A stretch of DNA of 64,000 nt, taken from NCBI GenBank assembly GCA_025345505.1, contig JANVCC010000027.1:1177679-1241678 (forward strand). Direction: 5' to 3'. This document shows positions 26,990 to 39,249 of the stretch, one piece after another. The position numbers and the translations under genes were made by a program. How positions within the stretch are numbered: the stretch's first letter is position 1; each line of letters starts with the position of its first letter. The notes beneath the pieces are model-generated. The model ran no database searches. It was given only the letters and a program-made list of their open reading frames with translations, and had not been told where the DNA came from. This stretch comes from Todiramphus chloris collaris (Eukaryota; Chordata; Aves; Coraciiformes; Alcedinidae).

Positions 26990-27150
26990 TAACACACACC
27001 GATATTTAATGTAGGTGGGTATATACGTATGCACACATCTATGAGTATATACAGAGCGATACATGCATATATACATATATATGTGTGTACACATATGCAT
27101 ATATACATATACAATAATGCTAATATACATACACACATATAAACACACAC
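26990..27150. repeat. TA/CA alternating low-complexity tract
   Basis: Runs such as 'catatatacatatatatgtg' and 'acatacacacatataaacac' give almost continuous purine-pyrimidine alternation over about 160 bases within the putative 3' UTR. Confidence 0.85.
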
Positions 27151-27360
27151 TTCATCTTTTACAGAAATCTCAGTTTGGACATCAAAATATACATTAGTTA
27201 ATTAGTTATAAAATATTTAAAAACTTTATTTCAGAGGCTGAAAAGAAACTACGACTGATAAAGCATTACTCGAACTCAAACTTTAGCAATATAGATTACA
27301 AAAACCTTCTAAAATTTGTTATTTTTGGTTGGGTTTTTTTTTTTTTTTTTTTTTTAGTTT

Positions 27361-27493
27361 GGATCAGCAATTCCAGCTGTGGCAATGCTGTTGNNNNNNN
27401 NNNNNNNNNNNNNNNNNNNNNNNNNNNNNNNNNNNNNNNNNNNNNNNNNNNNNNNNNNNNNNNNNNNNNNNNNNNNNNNNNNNNNNNNNNNNN

Positions 27494-27524
<31 letters not shown>

Positions 27525-27556
27525 GATCAGCAATTCCAGCTGTGGCAATGCTGTTG
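27361..27556. other. 100-N assembly gap flanked by an exact 33-base duplicate
   Basis: Bases 27394-27493 are N (exactly 100, the usual placeholder). The 33 bases left of the gap (27361-27393) and the 33 bases at 27524-27556 are identical, each preceded by a poly-T run (22 T plus AGTTT on the left, 30 T on the right). The two contig ends therefore overlap: the true sequence is probably continuous, and the duplicate is an artefact of a poly-T tract the assembler could not cross. Confidence 0.9.
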
Positions 27557-29108
27557 ATATAATTTCAAAGAAAAGCCAATGTAACAAGAAGTTTCAAACG
27601 GCACACCTTTTCCTCTCGGCGAATATAATATTAAAATGATTGTTTTAAAGAGGGACTTTTGTGCTACCAAACTTCAGACGCATAGATAGAAATTTAAATA
27701 TACAAAATATATGCCATAGATCTTCCCCTCCCCCCCTCCCCCCCCACTCCACAGCAGTACAAGTCTCCCTCGTTCTCAACAGATCCTTTTGGAAGATATT
27801 TCACCGCACGGATTCCACCCTCCTAATCAGGATAAGCCATCTCTTTCTCCTGCTAAAACCAGGAGGTTGTAATTCTTTGGTCATGACATAATATTCTGTT
27901 CAAACGGGTGTAATATCACACAGGACTGCAAGCCAATTACAGAAGCCTCCAGGAAGAAGCAGCAGCAGGAGAAGGTGTTACGTGGGCCTCTGCTTCACAA
28001 CGGCGTGAAACCGAGAGGGATTTCCCCGCCGGCTTTCCAGGGGTCTCAATTCATAGATAACACAAGGAAATCCGACACAGCGCAAAGCAAGGGTGCATTG
28101 CTGGGTCTAAAAAGAATAAACATGTAAACAGATTCTGTCGCCTTTCTTTTCTGGACCGAAGACGGACATGGACAGGAACCGTGGCTGCGGTGCCACCGCC
28201 TCAACCTGCCGAGTGACTGGGTCTCCCCGCCACGGGCTGTACAATGCCTAGTCACAGTGAACCATGGTCTCTGCTCGTCAGCTGAATCCAACCAAGGAAG
28301 AGTTTCTGCTGCAGGCTTTTTGCAGAAAAATTTAGCTTCTGGGCCAAATCATTTCAGTAACCAATTCATATGGAACCGAAGGCAATTTATCTGATTAAGT
28401 TTGTGGGAAAAACGATGCGGAACAATTCATATTGTAAATGCAACTTGGGCATCCACGTTAAGCACTTTTGTTTTTTTGCATTGCTTGCAGTTCTGCTCTT
28501 TCCCACCAAAACTCTCTCCTCTGCCTGGCACGTACCCCCCACCCCCCCACTCCCAAAGCTAAGGACATCTAACGAGTACAACTCTAGGTAACTTTTACAG
28601 CCCTAGCACCGACTTGCTTTGTACATCGTCCCGTTCAACAAAAGGTACAACCACATGCTTCTGTACAGAGGCCAAATCTAGGCAGGTAAGAGAAAGAAAA
28701 TCGTGGCAGCGGGTGTTGGGGGGGGTGGGCGGTAAACATTAGAATACCACATAGAAAACAGGTAATAAAACAGTATAACAGTAACATATAGTAAAATTCT
28801 TCATAAACTTTTTGAATTTTATATATATATATATTTAAACGGTGTATTAGTTAGGGTGTTTTTGATATATTGGTGAAATATTTACATTTTGATATCTTCT
28901 GGATCCAAAAAAATCCTGGATAAATATGTATGCCTTAATCCAGTCGGAAACTTAACTCTCTCTCTTGCTTGCCAGGGGAGCACTGTATCGGGGTGGTTTT
29001 TTCCTAGGAAGTTCACCACCTGCAGTTAAGTCTTAGGTTAGAGCCTTTGCCTTATTAATAGAGCCGGCTACCTGTGCGGGGTGCAGAGGGCAATCCTCCA
29101 CACGCCTG

Positions 29109-29336
29109 TCAAATGGCAGTGTCCCAGAACACAGTCTGCTGTTTGGAATAGGGAGGAGGGCTGTACTTCTTGGTCCCGGTGTTCTTTTTCCAGCTTGGCA
29201 AAATAGGCATGCTGTCCTGTTTGCAGAGTCCCTTCTCTGATTTCTGCCGAGCTTTTATTTCCTTGCAGAGGCAACGTTTCTTCTCAATCATATCCAGCAT
29301 CGTATGATCCCCTTGCAACCACTGCATGCACGTCAC
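29109..29336 (-). CDS. terminal coding exon of an unrecognised gene (unit 2); PDZ-ligand-like C-terminus
   Basis: The exon opens after a strong minus-strand acceptor (a C/T-rich tract ending CCCTCGACAG|GTGACG) and reads 75 codons to TGA. The peptide starts VTCMQWLQGDHTMLD and contains IEKKRCLCKEIKARQ, a basic segment with two cysteines, then DSMPILPSWKKN, and ends KQQTVFWDTAI. The ending T-A-I fits a class I PDZ-binding motif (S/T-X-hydrophobic). It joins in phase 0 to the exon at 30763-30819, whose donor is AAG|GTAAGT. Composition is protein-like: balanced charge, no low complexity, clearly unlike the chance frames around it. I do not recognise the family. The first codon is GTG but it is not a start, since the exon is internal to the protein. 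Confidence 0.85.
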   Translation of the reverse strand: MTCMQWLQGDHTMLDMIEKKRCLCKEIKARQKSEKGLCKQDSMPILPSWKKNTGTKKYSPPPYSKQQTVFWDTAI

Positions 29337-29819
29337 CTGTCGAGGGGTGGGGGAGGAGAAAGAAAAGCAGGAAAAAGAAGAGAAGGGAAAAAAGCATACA
29401 AATAACTATTTGGTAGCAGGTTGGATATGTTGTTTCTTTGCAAGGTTTACACTACTCTCATTTGAAACGCTTGAATTTGTCTGACGAACAAAATACTTCC
29501 ATGCCAACAACAGAAACAAAGTCCGTCTTCACTTCTAACTACTGCTTTAAGGAAAAAAAAGGGTAACAAAAAGTCCCCTTTTTAACTTCTTCAGAGCACT
29601 AAAAGCTAATAAATATAAAAGTTCTCAGCAAACTAAGCACTAGTTGGATTTGAAATGATGGAATGGATCTTAAAAAGGCACATGGATCATAACAACATCC
29701 TTAAGTTGTGGAAATAAAAAATTCTATCCCGTGAAAGCCGTGTTTTATATTGCTTTCCAGATGCAATCTGTCACATTAAAAGCACAGTGTTAACTCTTCT
29801 GAGTATCAAGCTACATATA

Positions 29820-30762
29820 GCTCTGTGCTTCTTTTTTTTTTTTTTTAAATGATTTAATGAACTCTCTGCGAATTATGTGGATTAACCTCTCCTGTCCTGT
29901 GATGATATTTCATTAACTGGAAGGCACCGACAGTTTAGAAATGCCATGTTTTCAGGTGTGGGGGATACTTGAAAACACCATCCTGATCCAGAGAAGGAGG
30001 TTAGCATATGTTGAGTTGTAGGGACACGTCACAGCCCCTTCCCTGAAGCCTGAGAACGTGTCTTTGCTGGAGTACAGCGGGGTGCTCACATGATTGAAAA
30101 CGTGTGCGTCTTCAAAGGCGTTCCATGGGAACTGAAATCTCTGATACTGAACTGTCCTGAAAGGGCTCACTGTACTGGGATGACACACTGTGTACCTGCA
30201 AATCAGAAAGCTTCTTCTCAACACTTACTCTGCAAGTTTGAAGGGACGTCATCAGCCTCCCAGCATTTATTTTCTGTGTTAGTCACAAATTGAGGACTTA
30301 TGCATAAGTACCTGCATGCCGTACGTCGGCAGTGGCTGTCCAAGCGCAGCTCTGACCTCATCAGGAAAATGCACGTGTACAGTAATGCTTTGGCAGCCAC
30401 TTATGGCTCACGAGGGAAATGTATGTTTATTATTAAGAGCAATTGAGTACATTTAATACCATGTATGCCTTTTGTTCACAAATCTTAGAATGCCAAGCGC
30501 GGGCAGGTTCCTAGAACCAGGGACCGGTCTTCTTAGAAGCCAGTATAGAAATTTCCACGGATCCTGGTTGTTTTTGTGGTCAGCTTGAAGCGTATTTAGC
30601 ATTTATTGATAAATAGAGAAAATGTTCACATTCATAGCAGGAAACAAAGCCAGAGGAACAATTTTCTCAAATATCTTTGTAGAAAAAAAAAAAATTTTAA
30701 GGGGTGACACAGAATTTCAGAGAGAATTACCTTTCTTTATACTGAAACAAACCCACACTTAC
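29820..30762 (-). other. intron between unit 2 exons at 30.8 and 29.3 kb
   Basis: AT-rich DNA with a T-run at 29831-29846. The minus-strand donor at 30762 and acceptor at 29337-29338 bound an intron of about 1.4 kb. Short chance frames inside (29952-30224, 30218-30400) have no family motif. Confidence 0.5.
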
Positions 30763-30819
30763 CTTATACATTAGACAGCACTTTGAGTAGAACAAGTTTA
30801 AACCACAATATGAGTTTTG
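30763..30819 (-). CDS. 57-bp cysteine-rich internal exon of unit 2
   Basis: On the minus strand a tract ending CCCCATTCAAGAG| precedes CAAAACTCATATTG, and the exon ends TGTATAAG|GTAAGTGTGG, a near-ideal donor. It encodes 19 residues, QNSYCGLNLFYSKCCLMYK, with three cysteines spaced C-x8-CC. It enters and leaves in phase 0 and so splices cleanly between 33400 and 29336. An in-frame stop lies just upstream, so the acceptor must be close to this position; use of the AG two bases earlier would break the phase. The C-x8-CC spacing recalls PLAC domains, but the context does not otherwise match. Confidence 0.72.
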
Positions 30820-33155
30820 CTCTTGAATGGGGTCACAAATTTAGAAGTACACAGGTTACGTATCTGCAACATGCCCTCCTGAGTGACTGAGCTAAATGTC
30901 TTCTGGATGCCTGCTCTGCCTGCTCTTCCTGATTGAATACTTGTTTTTCATTTCAGGAGGGATCTAACGTTTACTGCAGTGCGGGCAGTAGGAGACAAGT
31001 CATCTGCTTCCACCAGGAGACTTTCTATCTTTGTCTGTCCAAAGCTCACTGACTGAACCAGAGAAACTGCTCCTCGTACCCCTGCTCGACCTCACAGGTC
31101 TTTGGATGAGGCTCTACCTCAGGCAGAGTTCCTGATACTCATCGGTGACGGGTTAGTGCTTGCTCAGCAGGGTCTTCATTTGGGCTGAGTCCTCCTAGGT
31201 GGGGCCATGCAAGGACACAGTCTGCACACAATTCCTTACACGAAACACAACAGGCAGCTGCACACCAGCCTCTGGGCTGGATTTGACAACAATGGTGCTT
31301 GAGTGCATGTTTCCTCTTCCAGGTACGGGGAAACAGCTTCTCTTTCATAACCCATCACATCAGTACACGGAGCATGTGCCAATGCCAGGTCCTTAGGGAA
31401 CACCGGATGCTCCCATCACCGTGCCTCACAACCACCACCGGCTGCAGGTACCAGAGTCACCGTGAGTGTGCTACACCCACAGCACCCCCACGCTCGCCGC
31501 TGTACTACAGGCAGCGCCATTGCCCTCACGGTGTCTTCTGGTAGCTACTCTCCTTCACGGGATCCAAGGCGCCGGAAGTAGGATTTTGACGTGCTAAGCT
31601 TGAAAATACCAGTTGCAACTTCCCAAAGATAGAAAGGGTGTTGGAGAATGTACCAGTTACGCAGACACTCTGCCACCCCCCGCGAAACAGCCCCTAAAAT
31701 AAACCCGTGTGTAGGCAGTGCCAAAATCCTTTTTTTATACCGGTCACCATATTGTGTTGCAGTTAGTGAATCATTTATTCTGAAGAATTTGAGCTTTTCT
31801 TCTTTCCCAGACACTGATTTTCAAGACGACTTGTGATTTTTTTTAATGCTATTTTTGTTTGGTGGCTACGGCCTTCACGCTAGTGTCTTCACAGAGGTAC
31901 CATTCACGTGGTACCTTCCTCTCCTGTACCTGCATTCAGGTAATGGCATGTGCAGTGTGAACATGCAGAACTGGTACGTGCAAAATCATTCCCTAAAACA
32001 GCCTCAGCATACACAAAAGACATTGAAAGGCTTGGGGAAAGAAACTCAAAAGTGAGAACAAACGTTAAAGGCTTTTACTTGATAGTTTTGCCCGATTCTA
32101 GTGTTAATAACGTGTGACCAAATAACAGTGTGCTGAACAAAGCACACTCTTGAAACTGCAAGACAGGCCTGAGAGGGGATCACCAGCCTGTAGAGCAATG
32201 AGCTACAGAAATGCCAATAACCACCTTGCTAATACAAAACCCTGGAGAGTGTGAACTAACTCCTCAGCCTGTCCCAGACAGACGACAGGCGCTGAGGCTC
32301 ACAGGCCACCGCTCAACCCGGAGGTTCACAGCACTGGAGGTAAACAGCATGGGAAAAGCAAAATGGGTTCTGCCCAAAGAGCCTTGACCTGTTCTTCCTG
32401 AAAAGGGAGGAAAAAGCCAGCAGATAATGTAAGGAGGGATCTCCTGGAGACTCCAGGATGTGTGTCAGGTACCATGTCACATCATGCCCTTTGAACTATG
32501 AAATTTGCTGATCATACATTTTGTTTTGGTGGAATTTTTACTCATTATCTGGGGTATAAGACACGTTTTTTTTTTTCAAAATCAGACAGAGCAAGAATGA
32601 AGGAAAACATCAGCCTGAGGCCCTAAGCAGGCTGTAAAAGCTGCGTGATGACCTGGTGTGCAGGAACCGTACAGGAATGTAGAGTGGTTCGAGAAACTGT
32701 CTCACCTGAATGTGACTTCGCACAAGGTTATACGAGGATGTCTCCTAAGTTCCTGGTAAACACTTCGACTATTTGTTGTTCTCTTTCAAAGATCTTCTCT
32801 AATGCTTGTTCTAAACTTGATTATCCACAAGAAAAAGTAAGAAACTTCTTCCACTATACAAAGCTGAATTCTTCTACACAGTTTTAAACTCAAAGGCCTT
32901 AGGAGAAACCAGTCTATGTTGCCACCTGACTTTTACTATCTGCCCGTATTTTTCTGATGTTTTTATTCCCAAAGCATCAGAAGTGAATTTTTTTAAGGTC
33001 TCTGACATACTCTCAGACTCTATGTTGGCAGTGCCATGGAACAAGAAGCAATATTACAAAACCATCTTTCAAGTGTGAAAAAAACAACTTTATCCATCCT
33101 CAAAAAAATGCAAAATGTTTTGTTTAAGAAAACCCGCTGATCTGCTCTAGTTCTG

Positions 33156-33232
33156 TCTTGCTCTGGCAGGGGGGTCGGACTCGATGATCTTCAGAGGTCC
33201 CTTCCAACCCCGAACATTCTGTGACTCTGTGA
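33156..33232 (+). repeat. short CR1 LINE 3'-end fragment, plus orientation
   Basis: Contains 'gtcggactcgatgatcttca', 'ggtcccttccaaccc' and 'attctgtgactctgtg', the last 75 or so bases of avian CR1. Extremely 5'-truncated. It lies about 170 bases from the unit 2 exon at 33400, inside the intron that follows it. Confidence 0.9.
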
Positions 33233-33399
33233 AATCCTTTCTAAGTAAAAAAAAGATCCCTCTTTTGTGTTTTAATGCTTTATGAAGATCTGAGAAACAA
33301 AGTAGACAAACTAGTTCCCTTCTCTGCAAAGCGCAACCAGTATATTTTTGTGCGTGGGTGCCTCCATTAGAGGATGGGCTTGTCTTCATTTCTTCTTAC

Positions 33400-33487
33400 C
33401 TCACAGGGCTGAAAGTTTGAATTATTCCAGAAAGTTAAGCAGAAGTCCTGAGGATTTACAAACATGTCTTGCTTAAATTGGATCGCC
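33400..33487 (-). CDS. internal coding exon of unit 2 with a glycosylation-like site
   Basis: On the minus strand the exon ends CAGCCCTGTGAG|GTAAGAAG, a strong donor. The peptide includes DMFVNPQDFCLTFWNNSNFQ followed by PCE. It has an N-N-S sequon and two cysteines; together with the next exon this suggests an extracellular or lumenal cysteine-rich region. Two acceptors are possible: TTCTGGGATCTCACTCAG (exon to 33487, entering with one extra base) or AATTTAAG (exon to 33471, phase 0). The first has the better pyrimidine tract; the second keeps all downstream exons in one simple phase. It exits in phase 0, matching 30819. Family not recognised. Confidence 0.68.
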
Positions 33488-34624
33488 CTGAGTGAGATCC
33501 CAGAAGTGCCTTGGAGCAGAGGTTTGACGGGCAGAACATCTACAGTTCAGTTGCTCTTAGAGGACAGGACGTGGAGCTGGAGGTCAGAACACGCCGTAGT
33601 TCTCTGATGCATCAGAATTTACTGAGAAAAGCTCATAATCCCAGGACATACTCAAAACTGCCTTTGGGGATCAGAGAATGACTCACGTAGCCAGGAACTC
33701 CCTGGTGTCACAGCAAGACTATTTCTGTTTTCGTAGACCTGGCACGGGTTCTGCCCTAGCCCTGGGCACGGCAAAGAGCCAGCACCATGCACGAGCAGCT
33801 CTGCATGAGTTACTGAACATGTGTACGCTGCTGAGGAAAATATGGCAGTATCTCTATGTTACATACAAACCAAACGATCCCACATAGCACAGCCTTCCCA
33901 AACCAAAAACATGAGGGGTAGGTGTGAAAAGAAAAACCTGGGAGCAGGACTGAAAATACAGAGTGAAAAATCCTCAGCACCAGGGCTGGGACGGGGAAAC
34001 ACATGAAATATTGTAGGCAGCTGTTATTACTAGTTAGAACATGCTGCCAATTTTCACTCATTTTTGAGGAAGTTTTTCTAATGTATGAATTGACCACCTG
34101 ATATTTCATGCTCTGGACATTTCTACGAATGAGGTTTTTTGTTGTGCTGTATGAACTTTTAATGACCTAAAAACCCCTTTTTCCACTACAGTTTACATGA
34201 GCACTTTTGACAACTCCACATCCCATTCAGCTGTTCCGCCCGATGGCATCTCAGCTGGTAAGTTCTCAGTTTGCCTGTTTCTAATGCTGCTGGTTTGTTT
34301 GAGGTGAAACAGGAAGCTCTGGGCAGTAAGAATGCCCTGTGATTCAGTGGTGCTTCCACAATTTTTTCCTACTCCCGCAGGTTCCCACATACTCTGCTAG
34401 AATTTCAGAGGTTATGAGGCTGAGGAAGATGCTCTTCTCTTCTGGCCCTGGTGAGCATCTCTCTCTGCTGCTGGGTGGGCAGAGGGGCTGACTCTTGACT
34501 CTTCCTTATGGGAAGGGTGGGGAAAACCACATCACATGTACGTGGTTGTGGACATCCTGTACGAACATCCTTTTCTTTGTGAGTACAGCAAGTGAAGAAG
34601 AAAGGCTTTCTGAAAGCCACTTAC

Positions 34625-34745
34625 CATCTTTGGGGAGGAGAAGGTCCTCCCTCCCCCTCCTGCCTGTTTTCAGACAGGAGTTTCCAAACTCTCTTTCCCA
34701 TTGAAACTCTGTGGGAGTTTCTCTGGTGCAGATGGGTCCCAGACA
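34625..34745 (-). CDS. possible extra exon of unit 2 (weak)
   Basis: On the minus strand, acceptor TACCTGGCCCAG|TGTCTGGG and donor AAAGATG|GTAAGTGG bound 121 bp that stay open in one frame. The peptide starts CLGPICTRETPTEF and has three cysteines. The phase (0 in, 1 out) does not fit the next exon at 33.4 kb, so if used it would be alternative or non-coding. The plus strand has its own strong donor at this place (GGGCCAG|GTAAGG, exon end 34754), which lowers confidence in either. Confidence 0.22.
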
Positions 34746-36078
34746 CTGGGCCAGGTAAGGCATACCCATGTCCACTTGGGACGGTGTAAGATCCTGCTCC
34801 TGGGAGTGTGCCACGGGTGCAAGTGGCAGAGGGCTACGTCAAGTAGCAGCAGGTACTTCACTATCTGCTATATGATACTCTTAGATTGATGGGGACGTCC
34901 TCCTAACACACATTTGTGAAAGGGAAGTTGTCCAAGGCAGGAGTTCAGCCAGAATCAGGTTTCAGAAAACCTGAGCAATGAGATCCTCACCCGGTTGAAG
35001 CCAACAGGAATATACCATGTGACTTCACAAATCCAAGAACTTGCCTACAGTTTGTTCAGACAAATAGTAAAAAAAAACCCTCAAATGATTTAGAAATCCT
35101 TTAGAAGAGTGCTTGAAAAATGATGCTGGACCAAATTTCTTTTGCTAACCATTCGCTAGAACCATTGCACTGCAGTTGAATGTTGTTACTTCCAACAGCT
35201 GCAGAGTTGGGAAGCACGGGTAGAACTACAGGCTAAATCTGCAGGCATTGTTTTCTCTCTGCCAGAGGCACTCTGGAGTAACACTAACACAAAAGACAGA
35301 GTAATTTGGCCCAGCACAGTCAGTCACTCATAGAGCTCTGTAGTGCTAACCCATTCTCCTGTTTAATTCAAGACAATAGTTGATTATTAATGCAAAGGTG
35401 ATTAAAAGAACCAGTGTGTTCAGGCGCAGGCAGGAGATGCAAGGTGAGCTGTGAGAGCAGACGCTCCCCATGCAGATCCCAGTGCTCCCATGCAGATCCC
35501 AGCTCCACAGGGACACCGGATCATGGAACTGCAAATTCCCCTCCAGAAGTGCCTGAGGTGGTCTTGAGAAGCTGTCTGATGATGCCAGCGACCACACCAG
35601 ACCCATCCTGTGCATCCCCGCACCCACATCACATGCACAAGCACGTGTGAAGTGCCAAGCGCTACACAAATCACCCTGCACAAATTCTTCTTTTTAAGGG
35701 ACACAAGAAACATCTCTGTTTTCCCTCCAAGAGCTTGGGAATGAATTCCTCCAGCACACCTGTCTTGATTCCCATCCTGTATGTATAAAAGAATTCACTG
35801 ACACTTGCTATTTCACCTTACAAAACTGTATGTGCATCATATTTTAAGCTATTTTAGCACTTGAAATGCTGTGTTTAATGTTTTGATTTACATTATTCGA
35901 GATTTCTAAACTGCCAGAAATATCTTTTCTTACAAATGATACTATGACAGAAAAAAAAACCCAGAAAACCAGAGTCCCTGCAAGAACAGTTCTACCACTT
36001 AATGCGATTACACGATGCAGTATCATGAGACAACTCTGGACAGCTTTTTTCAGAGCCAAGACTCACTAAAAGACTTAC

Positions 36079-36154
36079 CTCGTTGTCTTGTGCTCTATGA
36101 CCTAAATCACCACTTAAAACCAACCGACAAGAATCTTTGTAACTCCAGGAATTC
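36079..36154 (-). CDS. candidate internal exon of unit 2
   Basis: The donor on the minus strand is ACAACGAG|GTAAGTCTT, near ideal. Upstream one frame stays open and reads SCRLVLSGDLGHRAQDNE, which has protein-like composition. The acceptor (CTTGAAACTTGAG|GAATTCC) has a poor pyrimidine tract. The exon would leave in phase 0, compatible with the 33471 or 30819 entry points. Real if the donor is used, but the left-hand partner is not established. Confidence 0.38.
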
Positions 36155-38251
36155 CTCAAGTTTCAAGATTATGAGCAATTAATACTTATCCTAAAATTAA
36201 ATTACTAAATGGTTACTAAACCTTCAGCAGCTCTGATTCCAGACCTCTGGCTTCATGATTCATTGCTTCCAATTACTAAATGTCACAGTTACTTTACACA
36301 GAACCAGCCCTGCATATACTCCCATGTCTTGAGTTTTCCGGTAACCCTTGGGTTATTGCTGAGGCTACCAATAAAGCCAACTTTAAATGATGAATTCACC
36401 ACCTTGCTTTCCATCTTTACACTAGCAAGCAGTCCAGTTATAGATCTTCCCGACCTTGAATTATGATCTTCTTTGGAAACATGGATGTGTCTCATCTCAG
36501 CTTGCTTTTTTGAACACCAAACAACTGTCTGAAGTGTGCAGCTCGACCTGCTGTTAGTTAATGCATCCTGTAAATGCTGGTACGTTTAAAATAACAGCCT
36601 GCAAAGTAACTCACATTAGGGATGTTGTGTAAAGTTGCCTCATGCACCTCCTTTATGCAGGGGGTCACCTCAGAGTGCATTCCTGTTGAGATCACTCACG
36701 AAAAATCACATCTTAATCTATGCCTTTGCAAAGCAATACACACAGAACTCAAGCAACTCAAGCACCGTGACATGCCCTGACGTTCCATAAAGCAGAAAGG
36801 AAAATTCGACGTTGTATTAGGTCAGTCACAGAAGGAGCAAAGGACAGAACACTTTGCCAGAGGTCAGTGACACAGAGACCTCCTGCTGACCTCAGGGTAT
36901 GCTCTGATATCCTAGATTCCTGGAGAGGTTACTAACCCTGCCCCCAGACCTCTTCCTCTTGCTGGAGGCCGCTGCTCTGCTGCGCATATGCCTGAACCAG
37001 CCACCAGTCTCAGGCAGTGACCTCAGTGAGCCCTACAGCTGGCCCTGCCTGTGACAGAGTAACCACATCCACAGTACAACATGCCTGTAATTAGTTCTTC
37101 TTACTCTGCATCATGGTAGTTTGGAAAAACTGCCAGATTCTAAATCTCATACTGAGATCAACAGCCCGTCCACCTTTGTGTTCAGAGGTGGCATGGAGCA
37201 GAGAGAGCTGCCAGTGGGCAAGACCCTTTCCTTCTCCAGATTCAAGCCCTGTGGGCTGCAAAAGCTCTGGAGTACGAGGTAGCTGATGGCAACAGGATGC
37301 AGGCTCCAGATGTTGCTTCTGGTTACCCATCAGAGGACACAAAGGACCCAGAAACTGAATATGGAACAACGAAAATGAGTGGAAACAAGACAAGGACTTT
37401 GGAATAACCAAGAACTATGAGAAAGTGGGCACTGAAGACAATCCTAAAGTTATAGAAATGTGACATGAGGGGACACTGCAAATTCCATGTGCTTCCCCAT
37501 TTTATTGGATCTCATTTTTTTCCAGTCTAAAAAGAGGCAAATGAGTCTTGGCACTACTCCTACGAAAGTCAGTACTGGAACTCAAGATTTAACTAACTTT
37601 TGTAGCTGTGACAGCTGAAGAGCCTCACCATACCACTTTGCCAACAAAGCTCCTGAGTCTTAATACTCTCTCACATTTTCAAGAAAAGAGTGACAAGAAT
37701 AATTTTAAATTTAAATAAGTAAATAAGTAATATATATATATATAAAGAGAGAATTATGAAAATACTACATGGAAGGAGAATGCCTCAGCACTGAAAGGAC
37801 TGGAGCCTTCAGTTCCTCCTGTTTTGTATTAGGTGATCTAAACACAGAAGTGTCTCAGTTACACACTGGGAAGTTGCTTTATGGATGAGGATTTTTGAAA
37901 TATCCTCTTCTATTTCTCCGTTTTTTGATGGTGAAATTGAATCACTGCTCATTTTCTTAGATTAAATGCCATTTCTCAAGTAATGTGCTGACTGGATGGG
38001 GGAAAAAGTTTAGGAAAGCATGACTGAAAACAACATTAAATGTACAGGTACAACCATAGGTGGTCACATCTTCCCTTGAAAAGATGCATAAAAACATGAT
38101 TAAAAGACAGGGGTTTCCATTTACAATTAATTTCAAACTCCAGTTTGAAACGTGGCTAATGAACAGGTACTAGAGTTAGAGACTGGAGATCACACTGCGA
38201 GTGTCTAAAGAACCCAGACGCATGAGTCAGCCTTAGCAGGAGGAACCTCAC

Positions 38252-38299
38252 CTGCTGCGTCCTCACAGCAAGATCACACAATTTCCTTTGTATCAAGGA
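38252..38299 (-). CDS. candidate 48-bp microexon with tandem NAGNAG acceptor
   Basis: On the minus strand 'ggtactctgttgtttagcag' precedes a 48-bp open stretch ending ACGCAGCAG|GTGAGG. It encodes 16 residues, SLIQRKLCDLAVRTQQ, phase 0 to phase 0. The acceptor is TAGCAG, so a 3-base (one glutamine) difference between isoforms is possible. Both splice sites are good and the length is a multiple of three, which supports a cassette exon of unit 2. No family identified. Confidence 0.42.
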
Positions 38300-39249
38300 C
38301 TGCTAAACAACAGAGTACCCAAATCTGAGAGAGATGTGACTTCCTGACACGCAGAATAGCTGAGACAAACAGATTGTCAACCAGCACCAAAATGCTGCTC
38401 TTCTCTGATGACATTTGTGCTTGGGTGCAAAAATCAAGCGAAAGCCAGGATCTGGCCAATATCCATTTAAGAGATGTGTACTGCTATTGGCTTTTCTCAT
38501 TTTCATTCTTTTCTGTTGTGAATTAGGCAGTTGTGATTATAAACCCCAGATAGAAAATGGGCTTTTCCAGACTATTAAAAAAAAGGGAGAAAAAAGAACA
38601 GCTGGGCCAGTGGAACCCAAGAGTCCTATAATTTCCACCAACTTGCAAAAGCTTAAGGTCAGGCCACTGGGCCATAAACACTGAGCTCCATTAGCAGAAT
38701 GTGTCCTTTCCCCATCCTATTTTTGTTGAGGAAAAACATTCCTTGGACATTCCCATTGCAGCTTATGAGCAGAACAGGAATTTGCCGTTGATGTGAGGCA
38801 GGCCAGCATTTAACCCTGGAACTTGAAATTAAAAAATGAAAAAGATTTTCTATTACTTGATTTGAGTTGTGGTGAAGGTTCTTCCTGGAAGTGGCTCTGT
38901 CATCCCACAAGATCCTCTGTATTTACTGCACAAAGAGCTGTCTCTGGTGATTCTTCTGCGTAGCTGCTGCTCTGCTGCGGTAAGGAGACTATGCACTGGC
39001 CGGACGAGCTAATGCAGTGACAGAATTAACTGTAAAGGAAGCAAATCTGCCACTCCTAGGCCTCAGAGAGAAACACCCCTCGAAGCTCAGGCTCGGTGAA
39101 TAACTCAAACACGTGCTCAGCTGGAAAATCTGTATCAGTCATCCCCTTGATTTACGGGGATATTTTGCCATTTAAGATAAGCCAGCGCTTTGCTGCCTCA
39201 AGGCCAGATAACTGAGCCTCCCTGCAGCTCCACGGTGACGAAGAATAAT

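Larger units (their letters stand above)
24565..29108 (-). other. long 3' UTR of the unit 2 terminal exon (extent inferred)
   Basis: This begins right after the stop codon of the 29109-29336 coding exon and has no introns or coding frames that I can support. It is mostly AT-rich with patches of TA/CA alternation (about 26990-27150) and GC-richer islands (25880-26110, 26400-26650). Candidate minus-strand poly(A) signals are AATAAA at 27225-27230, 25435-25440 and 25059-25064, and ATTAAA at 24585-24590. The last two would give UTRs of about 4.0 and 4.5 kb. A long, alternatively ended UTR is typical of neuronal and developmental genes. The left end is a guess, and an assembly gap interrupts the region. 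Confidence 0.5.

Noticed and set aside
27329-27639. Open frames running through the N gap
   Set aside because: They consist of translated N and poly-T; artefacts.
30763-30819. PLAC domain or GDNF-receptor-like domain for the cysteine-rich exon
   Set aside because: Only the C-x8-CC spacing agrees; the rest of the cysteine pattern and the long basic tail do not fit either family.
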